Shown: piece by piece, positions 1 to 10,200 of the stretch
Layout: every line of letters begins with the position of its first letter
Position numbering within the stretch: position 1 is the first letter of the stretch
Assembly (NCBI GenBank): GCA_016219925.1
Contig: JACRJU010000010.1
Coordinates: 96,147-145,501 of the forward strand
Reading direction: 5' to 3'
DNA from: Candidatus Uhrbacteria bacterium
Lineage (GTDB): Bacteria > Patescibacteriota > Patescibacteriia > UBA9934 > GWF2-40-263
Length of the DNA: 49,355 nt
Translations under genes and position numbers: made by a program
Notes under the pieces: generated by a model
The model's input: only the letters and a program-made list of their open reading frames with translations
What the model was told of the DNA's origin: nothing
The model's database searches: none

Positions 1-742
1 TAAGATTATGGTAGACTCCTTCGGCTGGAACGAACATAAAAGCAAAATTTGAGGTTCCCATTTCCGGTTGAACATATTTGGAAGTTTCATCTATTCTAAG
101 CTTTACGTCTGCCTTAAATAGCTTTTCAAGCTCCTCTCTTTTGTCAGGATCGGTTTCTTGGACAATTCTGTTGTAGTTTTCTAACGAAAATTTTGCGTCA
201 ATAGGTATCAACATTTCTTTGATGAAAATAACCGCGTCCGGAATCAATTTTTGGCCAGAATTTTCATCGACCCCGAGCAAATACTGCATCTGGTATTGGT
301 TTGGCGGTAAAACTTGACCCAACAACGTATCAAGCCAATATTCACCCAGAATCCCTCGCTGTTTTGGGTTTTTTAGAATGTGTTCGAGGCTTTTTAACTG
401 GTCAGAATAGTTGAGAATTTGTTTATTTGTCGAGTCCAACGTGAAGAGACGCTCATTAACATCTTTGAATATTGAAGCGGTCGAGTGAAAATGTTTTTGG
501 AGCGCCGAAGAGGAGTCCGTCATGTTTTTTATGAGCCGATCATGCATCGAATCAAGCTTCTCTTGTACTTCCCTTCTTTGAGAATTCGTAGTATCCTGCA
601 GCTCTCTACGCAGGTCATTCATGAGCTGTATAAGAGCCTCGTTGCCTTGTGATTGTGAGTTTGGTGAGCGTTTTGTTGCCAAATAAACAACGATAAGGAT
701 GAGAACGGTTGTTGCTATAATGAGGACAGTATAAAGAGTCAT
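1..742 (-). CDS. rmuC: DNA recombination protein RmuC family, C-terminus truncated by window edge
   Basis: Reverse-strand translation from ATG at 742: MTLYTVLIIATTVLILIVVYLATKRS..., coiled coil, then ...LKNPKQRGILGEYWLDTLLGQVLPPNQYQMQY...LIPIDAKFSLENYNRI..., RmuC-like. Open at window start, so absent from the ORF track. Confidence 0.85.
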   Translation of the reverse strand, partial: MTLYTVLIIATTVLILIVVYLATKRSPNSQSQGNEALIQLMNDLRRELQDTTNSQRREVQEKLDSMHDRLIKNMTDSSSALQKHFHSTASIFKDVNERLFTLDSTNKQILNYSDQLKSLEHILKNPKQRGILGEYWLDTLLGQVLPPNQYQMQYLLGVDENSGQKLIPDAVIFIKEMLIPIDAKFSLENYNRIVQETDPDKREELEKLFKADVKLRIDETSKYVQPEMGTSNFAFMFVPAEGVYHNL

Positions 743-796
743 ACCCGCGCATTATAGCAGGTATTTGATCTGCGGTTTCATTATTTTACGACTCAT

Positions 797-871
797 GTCC
801 TCGTAGCTCAACGGATAGAGCAACAGCGTCCTAAGCTGGGGATGTAGGTTCAATTCCTGCCGGGGACACCA
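797..871 (+). tRNA. tRNA-Arg (anticodon CCT)
   Basis: Acceptor GTCCTCG/CGGGGAC, D-arm, anticodon loop GTCCTAA, T-arm GGTTCAATTCC, encoded CCA. Confidence 0.9.
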
Positions 872-899
872 TTAAGCTAGTGGCCGGTGCAATACAGAT

Positions 900-1367
900 A
901 TGGATCAAGTGCTTTCATTTATTCGATCACAAGATTTACTAGCCATAGCCTGCTCGTTGAATGAGTCTATTTGGATCGCGAACGTTTATTTTGTAGCGGA
1001 TGATAAAGGAAAAATGTTCTTCATCAGTCCAGAAGGCACAAAGCATTCATTGATGATAAAACAGAATCCTAAAGTGGCATTTAGTACGGCATGGTTTGAT
1101 CCAAACAACCACAAAAATCGAAAAGCCGTGCAGGGATTCGGTATTTGTAGACAGGTTAATGATATCGCGGAAGTTTCTGAAGGATTAAAATTGCTTTGGA
1201 ATAAATTTTCCGACATGCGGGATATTCTGAGCCCTGAGTGGATCGCAAAAAATATTTGGGGCACTAGGCTTTGGACCATTGAAACAGACTATATAAAGTA
1301 CTGGGATGACGAGATTTATGGTGACGACGAGTTTGCAGAGTATAATGTTTCACGTGAAACATTATAA
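900..1367 (+). CDS. Pyridoxamine 5'-phosphate oxidase-like (FMN-binding split barrel) family protein
   Basis: 155 aa; N-terminal pattern LLAIACSLNESIWIANVYFVADDKGKMFFISPEGTKHSLMIKQNPKVAFS typical of the split-barrel fold. Confidence 0.65.
   Translation: MDQVLSFIRSQDLLAIACSLNESIWIANVYFVADDKGKMFFISPEGTKHSLMIKQNPKVAFSTAWFDPNNHKNRKAVQGFGICRQVNDIAEVSEGLKLLWNKFSDMRDILSPEWIAKNIWGTRLWTIETDYIKYWDDEIYGDDEFAEYNVSRETL
1346..1361. promoter_or_regulatory. parS-like ParB-binding site (perfect TGTTTCACGTGAAACA)
   Basis: Exact 16-bp match to the B. subtilis-type parS palindrome, lying inside the 3' end of the 900-1367 CDS (encodes VSRET). Confidence 0.85.
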
Positions 1368-1644
1368 AAGTCTTAGAGACAGCGTTGCTAGGAATGTTCA
1401 CTCAACCGAAGAGCTTGCACCCTTATTGCGAGGGAGATTCAAACCACAGACGCAATTTCGAGTTTGCCATGCTACTGCTGGTTGCCTGCAATTACACTAA
1501 CGAATTGAATCCTATTACCTCCGCTGTGAATTTTACGAATGCAAATGGGGAAATAATTAGTGCACTACCCTTAATAAGTTGATTTGTAGCAACGTCCGTT
1601 CAAAAACAGTGAATAGTAGCTTGAGTTTAGTGATAATAAAATAT

Positions 1645-1720
1645 GGGCCTGTAGCTCAGTTGGTAGAGCGTCGCATTCGCATTGCGAAGGTCAGGGGTTC
1701 GACTCCCCTCAGGTCCACCA
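1645..1720 (+). tRNA. tRNA-Ala (anticodon CGC)
   Basis: Acceptor GGGCCTG/CAGGTCC, anticodon loop TTCGCAT, GGTTCGACTCC T-arm, CCA. Confidence 0.92.
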
Positions 1721-1727
1721 AATTTGT

Positions 1728-1759
1728 AAAAAGGTCCTCATTACATGGTGGCCTTTTTT
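1728..1759 (+). terminator. Rho-independent terminator after tRNA-Ala
   Basis: AAAAAGGTCC...GGTGGCCTTTTTTA stem with T-run. Confidence 0.55.
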
Positions 1760-1763
1760 AATT

Positions 1764-1779
1764 AGTTTCACGTGAAACA
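1764..1779. promoter_or_regulatory. Second parS-like site (AGTTTCACGTGAAACA, 15/16)
   Basis: One mismatch to the parS consensus, about 400 bp from the perfect copy. Confidence 0.75.
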
Positions 1780-1858
1780 TTATACAGTGCAAAATTTTTG
1801 TCATTCATCTACAACATGCAATTTTTGATTACTCCTGTGTACACAAAAATGGAAAAAA

Positions 1859-1867
1859 TGTGGATAA
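1859..1867 (-). promoter_or_regulatory. DnaA-box-like 9-mer (TTATCCACA on minus strand)
   Basis: TGTGGATAA on plus strand, in an AT-rich intergenic tract; a near match TTTTCCACA lies at 1905-1913. Confidence 0.45.
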
Positions 1868-1965
1868 GTCATCAGAAAGTTGTCTTTTAGTATTATTGGA
1901 CATTTTTTCCACAGTTTTTTGTAAAAATTGCCATATTTTTTTGCTAAACTTAGCATAATAATTTG

Positions 1966-1994
1966 TTGACTACTTTTTGTGTTCATGATATACT
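1966..1994 (+). promoter_or_regulatory. Sigma70-type promoter for the surface-protein locus
   Basis: TTGACT - 17 nt - TATACT upstream of AAAGGAGG and ATG at 2014. Confidence 0.7.
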
Positions 1995-2013
1995 ATTTTT
2001 GTAAAGGAGGACT

Positions 2014-2922
2014 ATGCGAAGACTCATGACAACCTTTGCACTTGTGGGGGTTTTTGTATATGCGCAGTTTGCGCAGGCGGCAATGTCCTCCACAAATTAT
2101 CAGATACGGTGGGACGCACTCAGCACCGGTGGTTCGGATACCTCGAGTTCGTCTTCCTATTTTCTTCGTGACTCTGTTTCGGGCTCAGCCACTGGAGACT
2201 CGTCGAGTACCAACTATCAGGTCGAGGCGGGCTATCGGGCAGGGGTATACGATCAAGTCATCAGCTTCGATCTTTACATCCAAAATACGAGCGGACCTCA
2301 TGAGCTTTCTAGCCTTTCAGGCACCACAGCAACCATGGCAACAACGAGTGGGCTTTCAGTTGGTGATTATGTTGCCATTTTACAGAACAGAGGGGCTAGT
2401 CAGGTCAGTGCCTTTGGAAAAATCACGAGCCTGACATCAACAACGGCGGTTTTGGACCGCATGGCCACAAACGGTACGACTCCTACAGTTGATGGCTCGA
2501 ATGATTACCTCTATGCCCTTACAGGTTCAGCTCTTTCGCTTGTTCCGGTCGAGACGACTTCCGTCGCCTCTGGAATCCTGGCTTTTGAAGTCACTGCGGA
2601 CAATAACAACGGTTATGTGATCCAAGCGTATGAGGACGCCAATCCCACTCAAGGATCTTATACCGTTGCAAGTGTCTCGGATGGGGAAGTGACGGCAGGA
2701 AACGAGGAATATGGTGCGCGATCGAGTGATACAAGTCTCGCGGGTTCTTCCTTTGATACACAAGACGCCGCTTTAACGACTTCGGCGCAGGACATCGTTA
2801 CCAAAGGAGCCTTTGCCTACTCTGATCGCTCCTTTCTCACCGTCAAGCTCGGGGTCTCTTCACAGACGCCCTCAGCGACGTATCAAAACTCCATCACAAT
2901 AATCGCTTCTGGAAACTTCTGA
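2014..2922 (+). CDS. Secreted surface protein, Ser/Thr-rich, uncharacterised
   Basis: 302 aa with signal peptide (MRRLMTTFALVGVFVYAQFAQA), SD AAAGGAGG; low-complexity beta-rich sequence. Confidence 0.75.
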   Translation: MRRLMTTFALVGVFVYAQFAQAAMSSTNYQIRWDALSTGGSDTSSSSSYFLRDSVSGSATGDSSSTNYQVEAGYRAGVYDQVISFDLYIQNTSGPHELSSLSGTTATMATTSGLSVGDYVAILQNRGASQVSAFGKITSLTSTTAVLDRMATNGTTPTVDGSNDYLYALTGSALSLVPVETTSVASGILAFEVTADNNNGYVIQAYEDANPTQGSYTVASVSDGEVTAGNEEYGARSSDTSLAGSSFDTQDAALTTSAQDIVTKGAFAYSDRSFLTVKLGVSSQTPSATYQNSITIIASGNF

Positions 2923-2923
2923 T

Positions 2924-3853
2924 ATGCGTTGGCCCTTCCTTATCCTAGTCGTGCTCATCATTTTCATGCCTCGAGTGGTCATAGGGGCTTCTGTTTCACC
3001 TTCTGTCATTGAACTTTCCGGCAAGCGAGGTGAGGTCGTCTCTTCCAAATTAACGATCATCAACTCGCAGTCCGTAGATCAAACCTATTATCTTGGAGTG
3101 ATGTCGTTTGAGCCTGATGAAACCGGGACGCTTCCACATTTTCTTTCTGCGAAAGAGGATCGTTCAGGTTTTACGCGCTGGTTGAATCTTGATAACGAGC
3201 AGGTTGTTGTGAAGGCTCAGTCCAAAGGTGAAGTGCCGTTTGAACTGAACATTCCGGTTGATGTTGCTTCAGGTGGTTATTATGGCGCGTTGACCGTTTC
3301 AGGTTCTCCATCGGACTTGGTGGTGGACAATGGAGCGTCGGTTGAGGCAAAAACAGCCGCGCTGATTTTTCTAACGGTTCAAGGGGAGACAATGGAAAAA
3401 CTTGCGTTACTGGATTTTTTTTCTTCCAATCGATGGTCTTCGGACCTTCATCACTCTTTGACCTACCGTTTGCAAAATCAAGGGAACGTCCATGTCACCC
3501 CGCAAGGTAAAGTGAGCCTCAAAGATGTTTTTGGACGGACGATCGCTTCGGTGGACGCCAATCCTTCACAAGGTCGCATTCTTCCCAACTCGACACGTTC
3601 ATATTCTGTCGAAGCAGAAAGACCTTCGGGATGGATAAATACCCTTCAAGCACAGATGAGATCATTTGCCATCGGACCGGTGACAGCGCAGGTGGCCTTG
3701 TCCTACGGCCAAACCAACCAAGTCATCGAGGCGTCGACATCCTTCTGGTATGTGCCTTGGCAACTTTTAATCAGTGTCATCCTTCTGGCCGCTATCGTGA
3801 TTTGGCTCTTTGAGCAGGCTTCCAAACAACAAAAAAGATCTGAAAAAAACTAA
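2924..3853 (+). CDS. Membrane-anchored extracellular protein, DUF916/WxL-associated-like
   Basis: Signal peptide, SVSPSVIELSGKRGEVVSSKLTIINSQSVDQTYYLG (Ig-like N-terminal domain), C-terminal TM helix (WQLLISVILLAAIVIWLF) and basic tail. Confidence 0.6.
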   Translation: MRWPFLILVVLIIFMPRVVIGASVSPSVIELSGKRGEVVSSKLTIINSQSVDQTYYLGVMSFEPDETGTLPHFLSAKEDRSGFTRWLNLDNEQVVVKAQSKGEVPFELNIPVDVASGGYYGALTVSGSPSDLVVDNGASVEAKTAALIFLTVQGETMEKLALLDFFSSNRWSSDLHHSLTYRLQNQGNVHVTPQGKVSLKDVFGRTIASVDANPSQGRILPNSTRSYSVEAERPSGWINTLQAQMRSFAIGPVTAQVALSYGQTNQVIEASTSFWYVPWQLLISVILLAAIVIWLFEQASKQQKRSEKN

Positions 3854-3859
3854 TCGTGT

Positions 3860-6800
3860 GTGCGCAACATTCTCTTACACAGATGGAATCTCAACCTGAT
3901 TGCCGCTTTCATCATCGCGGCAATGATGTTGGGGTTTCACGCGTCTGGCGCAACAGTCTCAAGTGCGAATGATTATCCAATCACGCTTAAGACAAGCCAG
4001 ACGAGCAACCACCAAGTGATCTTTACAACTCCAACCGGTGTTTCAGAAGGACAAACGATCACCCTGACATTTTCCACATCTTTCGACACCTCTTCTATTA
4101 CCGAGGACGATGTTGATGTGAGTGATGATAGTGTGGATCTCACAACCGCTTCGAACTGTTCTGGTTCAGAGCGAGCTTCGGTGGTGATGGCTTCCGATGT
4201 GTTGACGGTGACGATTTGTGCGGGAGACGGCGGAGCGATTGCGGCATCCAGCCAAGTTGCCATCGAGATCGGCACCAATGCGACCAGTTCCGGAACCGGA
4301 TCCAATAAGATCACCAATCCCACCAGTGTGGGGACAGCATTCATCACGATTGGTGGAACGTTCGGTGACTTCGGATCGATCGCGCTTCCCATGCGTTCGG
4401 GGAGCAATGGAGTAACCGTGACTGCCACCGTTCCTGCGCCACCAAGCACAGGAGGTGGATCGGCGCCATCAACGCCACAGCCGGGAGATACGACTCCGCC
4501 GAGCATCAGCAACATCATAGTGTCTGGGGTGACGGGGGCTACGGCGACGGTTAGTTGGTCAACCAGCGAGCCTGCGGATAGCGCCATTGACTATGGCCTA
4601 ACGGCTTCTTTCGAACTGGGATCTGTCACAGACTCGCAAGCAACAGGAACGCACAGTCTTGGTGTGAGCGGACTTTCAGAAGGGAAGACCTATTCTTTCC
4701 GCGTGCGCTCCAAGGATCCAAGTGGCAACGGAGCGACTTCCGCGACGCAGACGTTTACGACGCTCGATCAGACGGCTCCGACCATTTCAGGGATTACGGT
4801 TGTGGACATCACCAAATCGAGCGCGCGTGTGACATGGTCAACGAACGAGGCTTCAAATAGCCTCATCGAGTACGGTCAAAACGTGACCTACGGTTCAACC
4901 AAATCGGATAGCAGTCTCGTAACCGATCATAGTGTCACGCTGAGCGGGCTTGCCTCGGGCAAGTCGTATCACGTGCGCTTGCGCTCCACGGACGCTTCGT
5001 CCAATACCGCTCTGTCCCAGGATCAGACTTTCGCGACCCTCACGGATGTTCCTCCGGCGAATGTCACAGGATTCACAGTGACGGCAGGGAAAAGCCAACT
5101 GGCACTCGCATGGGTAAACCCCTCTGATACCGATCTTGCCGGAATTCGTGTTTTGGAATGCACGGATACTTTTCCGAAGGATCAAAACGATGTCACAGGA
5201 TGCACGCAGGTTTCCAATGCTCTTGTGAACACTTTGACACGCACCGGACTGACAAAAGACAATATCTATTACTACGGTGTGTTCGTCTTTGATGACGCAG
5301 GGCAGTTTTCTTCTGGAGCGGTTGGCTCAGGTACGCCAACCGGTTCAGAAGCAGAGGTGCCACCTGCACCGCAAAAGCCAGAAGCACTTCCCGAGGCCCC
5401 GCCGGAGGGACCATCGGGACAGTCGGCCACGCCAACAGGTGGAACCGGACAAAGTTCTCCTTCGGGAGAAGAGGGGCAACCTCAAAGCGGTACGGGATCA
5501 TCAAGTGGCGCCACAGTACAGCCGACCTTGTTGGGTGCGGGGAAGGCGAAGCTGGAACGCGAAGACGTGGTGGTCACGGTGTCAGGCGGGAAGATCGTCC
5601 TTTCCATGGGTGCGAAGGGAACGATTGACGTGCTGCCTTCGACACGCATGCGCTTGGCGGTTTCCCAAGATGAGATTTCTGACAATGTGGAGCTCCTGCA
5701 GATCTCCATTGGGTCAGAGGTGTACCTGATGCGCCTTGCAAGTGAGCAAGGCGGAAACGCTCTTTATGTCGCTGATGTGACGACGCCATCAACTCCACAG
5801 CTTTATCTTATGGGGGTGGATGTGACGTACGCCGGCGGAAGTCATGAGTCGGTTTCTTCATACCTGAATGTGGTTCCTTGGGGGATCACCTCACAGGTCA
5901 TCGATGATGAAGAAACACAGGTATCAGGGGTGCAAGTCATTCTTGAGCAGATCGTGAACGGAAATTCTATCGTATGGGATGGGTCCCCATACGATCAGTT
6001 CAATCCAATCACGACGAGTCCAGAAGGAACATTCGGGTGGTATGTTCCCAATGGGGCCTATCGACTACAAACTTCCAAGCAGGATTTTCTGTCGTATCGC
6101 GGGGACGTCCTGGCGATTAGTAATCATATCGTCAATCCCCGTGTGCGTCTGGTTGCGGTTCCAAAAAAAGAGGAGCTACAACCGTTCGCACCGGCACTGA
6201 TCCAAACCGCCGCGACGCTCAAAGCGTCTCTTGAGAAAGTTCTTTCTACACCGGTGGCTCAAACGGTTCAACAAACGCTTCAAACGGTTCGTGAAAACGA
6301 AGCGGTTCAAACAACCGTTGATGTCGCCACGCCAGCCATCGCTGTCACAGCCGGTGCCAGTGTCTTGGTCATGACTGTGGCGTTCGATTTCCTCCCGTTC
6401 CTTCAATATCTGTTTACGGCCCCGGTTTTGCTCTTATGGCGCCGTAAACGAAAAGGGTTTGGCGTTGTCTATAATGCCATTTCCCGAACTCCGGTTGATC
6501 TTGCCGTGGTGCGCCTTTTCCGTGTTGAGGACGAGACCGCGTCCGGACCCGGTCGGCTTGTGAAAAGCCGCGTAACCGATAAAGGCGGGCGATTCTTCTT
6601 TCTGGTTCAACCAGGAATGTATCGTCTGACGGCCACAAAAGTCGGTTTCCGGTTCCCCACGGACTATTTGAAAGAGGCGAAAGATGATGGAGTATTTCTT
6701 GACGTCTACCATGGTGAATTCATCAAGGTGACGGAAAAGGATGCCGTCATTACGCCAAACGTGCCACTTGATCCCGCTCAAGTTGGCGCAACTCAAACAC

Positions 6801-7264
6801 CGAAACGTGTGGTTTGGCAAGGCCGATTGCGCGTCGTGCAACACATTGTTGCGCTTAGCGGCGTCATCGTTTCGATCGCCGTTTCCATCATCAGGCCGAA
6901 CGTGCTTGCGGCCGTGATGATTGCTGTGCAGGTGGTGGTGTACCTGCTCTCGCGACGCCTTGCCAAACCACGAAAACCAAAAAGTTGGGGGATCGTCTAT
7001 GACGAATCGACCCATCGTCCGCTTTCTCATGTGGTGGCTCGTATCTTTGAGCCGAAGTACAACAAATTGCTCGATACGCAAATGACCGATGCCAAAGGGC
7101 GTTATGCTTTCTTACTGGGGCCGAGCGAATATTACGCGGTATTTGAAAAGGGCGGCTACCATTCCACGCAAGTGCGACCCATTGATTTGCGTCATAAGGA
7201 GGGGTCTCAAGATTTTGGCATCGATGTTGAGCTGACGGGGAAAAAGGATGAAACTTCCGTATGA
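3860..7264 (+). CDS. Large multi-domain surface protein: fibronectin type III repeats, TM segments, two carboxypeptidase-regulatory-like domains
   Basis: GTG start; repeated 'DTTPPSISNIIVSGVTGATATVSWSTSEPADSAIDYG' FN3 modules; C-terminal duplicated modules (WGIVYDESTHRPLSHVVARIF... / FGVVYNAISRTPVDLAVVRLF...) separated by hydrophobic segments. Confidence 0.8.
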   Translation: MRNILLHRWNLNLIAAFIIAAMMLGFHASGATVSSANDYPITLKTSQTSNHQVIFTTPTGVSEGQTITLTFSTSFDTSSITEDDVDVSDDSVDLTTASNCSGSERASVVMASDVLTVTICAGDGGAIAASSQVAIEIGTNATSSGTGSNKITNPTSVGTAFITIGGTFGDFGSIALPMRSGSNGVTVTATVPAPPSTGGGSAPSTPQPGDTTPPSISNIIVSGVTGATATVSWSTSEPADSAIDYGLTASFELGSVTDSQATGTHSLGVSGLSEGKTYSFRVRSKDPSGNGATSATQTFTTLDQTAPTISGITVVDITKSSARVTWSTNEASNSLIEYGQNVTYGSTKSDSSLVTDHSVTLSGLASGKSYHVRLRSTDASSNTALSQDQTFATLTDVPPANVTGFTVTAGKSQLALAWVNPSDTDLAGIRVLECTDTFPKDQNDVTGCTQVSNALVNTLTRTGLTKDNIYYYGVFVFDDAGQFSSGAVGSGTPTGSEAEVPPAPQKPEALPEAPPEGPSGQSATPTGGTGQSSPSGEEGQPQSGTGSSSGATVQPTLLGAGKAKLEREDVVVTVSGGKIVLSMGAKGTIDVLPSTRMRLAVSQDEISDNVELLQISIGSEVYLMRLASEQGGNALYVADVTTPSTPQLYLMGVDVTYAGGSHESVSSYLNVVPWGITSQVIDDEETQVSGVQVILEQIVNGNSIVWDGSPYDQFNPITTSPEGTFGWYVPNGAYRLQTSKQDFLSYRGDVLAISNHIVNPRVRLVAVPKKEELQPFAPALIQTAATLKASLEKVLSTPVAQTVQQTLQTVRENEAVQTTVDVATPAIAVTAGASVLVMTVAFDFLPFLQYLFTAPVLLLWRRKRKGFGVVYNAISRTPVDLAVVRLFRVEDETASGPGRLVKSRVTDKGGRFFFLVQPGMYRLTATKVGFRFPTDYLKEAKDDGVFLDVYHGEFIKVTEKDAVITPNVPLDPAQVGATQTPKRVVWQGRLRVVQHIVALSGVIVSIAVSIIRPNVLAAVMIAVQVVVYLLSRRLAKPRKPKSWGIVYDESTHRPLSHVVARIFEPKYNKLLDTQMTDAKGRYAFLLGPSEYYAVFEKGGYHSTQVRPIDLRHKEGSQDFGIDVELTGKKDETSV

Positions 7265-10200
7265 ATAAAACCATCATGCGACAATTCATTGGCGCTCTGA
7301 CCATCGTCTCCATGCTTGCGATGGTCTTTGGCGTGTTCGCATGGCCAGCGCTGGCGGCAAGCGCGCCCAACATCGTGACGTATCAAGGGCGCGTTTTAGA
7401 CGCCAATGGCGTTCCCGTCACCAGTTCAAGTTTATCCATGAAATTTTTCCTTTACACGGCCGCTTCAGGCGGGACCTGTGTCTGGTCGAATTCATCGGGC
7501 ACGTGTAACGCCAATACTCCCGGCTCGACCACAGCCAGATCTGTCACATTAACCAACGGGTTGTTTACAGAAAATTTGGGTGACACCGCTGCGGGAACGC
7601 CTTATGCCGCAATCGCCGATTCGACGTTTGCGGATAATGCCGGAATTTATCTTGAGGTGATTATTGCTGGTGAGACCTTGTCTCCACGCAAACAACTCGT
7701 CGCCGCGCCTTATGCGCTCAACGCCGACACAATCGACGGATTAGATTCAACTCAAATTGGAGGAACATTTGAGACCGGAAGTAATGGAGCTTATGAAGAT
7801 GATGCTGCGGTTATTGTGGGTACCGATGCAGCGTTTTCATATGCGTCAGGAGGGGTAGGGGATTTGCGCGTTGCGGATCAACTTGAAGTCATGAGCGATG
7901 GGTATCTCGATAATAATCTCGTCGTTGGAGCTTCCACATCATCGACTGAGACCATTTCAAATGCCGGCTTTTCTTTGGGAGGGAATGATCTGTTTGTTGC
8001 GGGTGAGGCTGGTATTGAAGGCATCCTTTATAATGACGGCGGGATCACTTCAGCTGGAACCGTTACCGGAGCTGATTTCGCTTGTACAGATTGCTTGGAT
8101 TTTGCCGAGCTGTCGGATACTCTCACACTCGATGCCAGTACATCTATCACGCAAGATGGCACGAAGACATTTACGATTACAAATTCTGGAAGCGGCGACA
8201 CCGTCGTGAATCTTTCCAGCACAGGAAATTTTGTGATTCAAGACGGAGGGTCGCCGTTGTGGACGTTTCAGAGTTCTGGGAAGGTTCTTCTCAACACAAC
8301 AACGGGCGGAATTGCCTATTTCGTTTTTGGAGCTGACCAGACTCGCTATGATGATACAGACGGGAACATGCTTTTTGATGTAACGGACGCAGGGACGACG
8401 GGGAATATTCGCATTACGGGAGATCTCGAAGTGAGAGGTGGGGATCTGACCACTAACCAAACAACCTTTAATTTAGTCAATACAACCGCGACCACGCTCA
8501 ACGTGGGTGGAGCGGCGACCACGGCTTTGAATATCGGTGCGGGGAGTACGGCTTATGCCGGCATTAATATTGGAACGGGGGCTGGAGGAAATACGATCAA
8601 TATTGGAACGAACAACACCGTTGCCGATGACACCAACATAGGGTCTGCCCAAGATCAAACTTCGATCGTCGGCGATGATTGGTCGGTTACCGATGCGGGA
8701 TTAGCTACCTTTGCGGCTAATGTGAATGCAAACGGAGGTCTTGATGTCGATGATGCGTTTGTGGTCTCTGATGGTGGTGGACTGACAACGAGCCAATCCG
8801 CAGATTTTAATGGTGATATTTCCATCGCCGATACCAATATCGCTTTTGACGGAGCTTCAACCACCTTCACCACAACCGGGGCTTTCACTCTGACCCCCAG
8901 TGGCTCCGTACTGCTTGGAGATGGAGGGGATACTTTGCAAATTAATTCGTCCGACTGGGATGTTTCAACCACGGGAGATTTTTCAGGGGTTGGAGCCATC
9001 ACCATGGACGGTGCGTTGGCAGCAAATGGCGGATCTATTACTTCTACAACAACATTGGATGTCAATCCTACCGGTGATTTTTCTGTAACGCTCGCGGCTG
9101 GAGAATCCTTTGTCGTTGATGCTTCGTCAACAGCATCCACCAATACCGATGGAGCTCTTGATCTCAATATCGCCTCAACCACCGCGAATGTCGTTGGCTT
9201 AAGCGTGAGTGCGACTCAAAGCTCCGGAGCGATTGCAGACGCGGAACTATTGGGACAACAAATTATTTTGACGGGAAATGATGCCGATGGGGAAGTGATC
9301 GGACTTGAAATTAGCAGTGCGGCAACGGCTGCCGCGATAGCGGATACGTATTCAGCGTTGTTGCGACTCACGAATGCTGAGAACACCGCGAGTGTTGTCA
9401 CGGATGCGATTCTTGTGACATCCACTTCAGGAACTTCAGGAGACATTGTCGATGCTTTGGACGTTTCAGCGACGACGATCACCAACGCGCTTAACGCTGG
9501 TCAGAATTTTATCGTTTTTGATACCACCCGACAGTTTGGCTCTGCGGCTGGAACGATCACTTGGGAAGACACCTCTGGCAATGACCTGATGACACTCACA
9601 GACAATAGTGACACTGGAGATGTTGTTTTGTCAGGCGATCTGGCTGTAAACGGCGATGACATTACCAGTGATGGAACGCTCACGATTAACCCATCTACGT
9701 ATACACGCATTGGAAATGTCTCAACACCTGGAAACGCCTCAACAGATGATGATCTGTATGCATCAGGGGCGTTTGAAGTTGATGGGACAAGTTATTTTGA
9801 CGGCGTAATAGATGTGGACATGGCTGATGCGACAACAACAACGACGTCTGGCATTTTGGACATGGATATTACAGCTGGCGATGCCGCTGTTTACGGCCAG
9901 CTCCTCACGCTTACGCAAGCCAATGGGGCCACGGCCGCTCGAGAAGCTACAGGCCTTGGCATTCTTCTTGATGCGGAGGATAGCGATGGAAATTTGATTG
10001 GCATGAACATCACCAACCAAGCGGGAACGAGTTCGGGTGTTGCCGGAAATTATGAAGCTTTGTTGCGCCTTACAAATACCGAAGTAATAGCGAGTGTTGT
10101 GACAGATGCTATTCTTATAAATGATACAAGTGGAACTGGAGGAACCATTGTTGATGCCATTGATGTTTCTGACACAGAAATCACCAACGCGCTTAACGCG

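Noticed and set aside
1579-1761. ORF with ...GPVAQLVERRIRIAKVRGSTPLRSTK
   Set aside because: Translation of tRNA-Ala(CGC), not a protein. The same applies to ORFs across 16104-16179 (GPLAHLVERFHGMEEVTGSSPVGSTK).
6434-7373. Minus-strand ORFs of 215 and 160 aa
   Set aside because: Overlap well-supported surface-protein genes on plus strand with no own signals.
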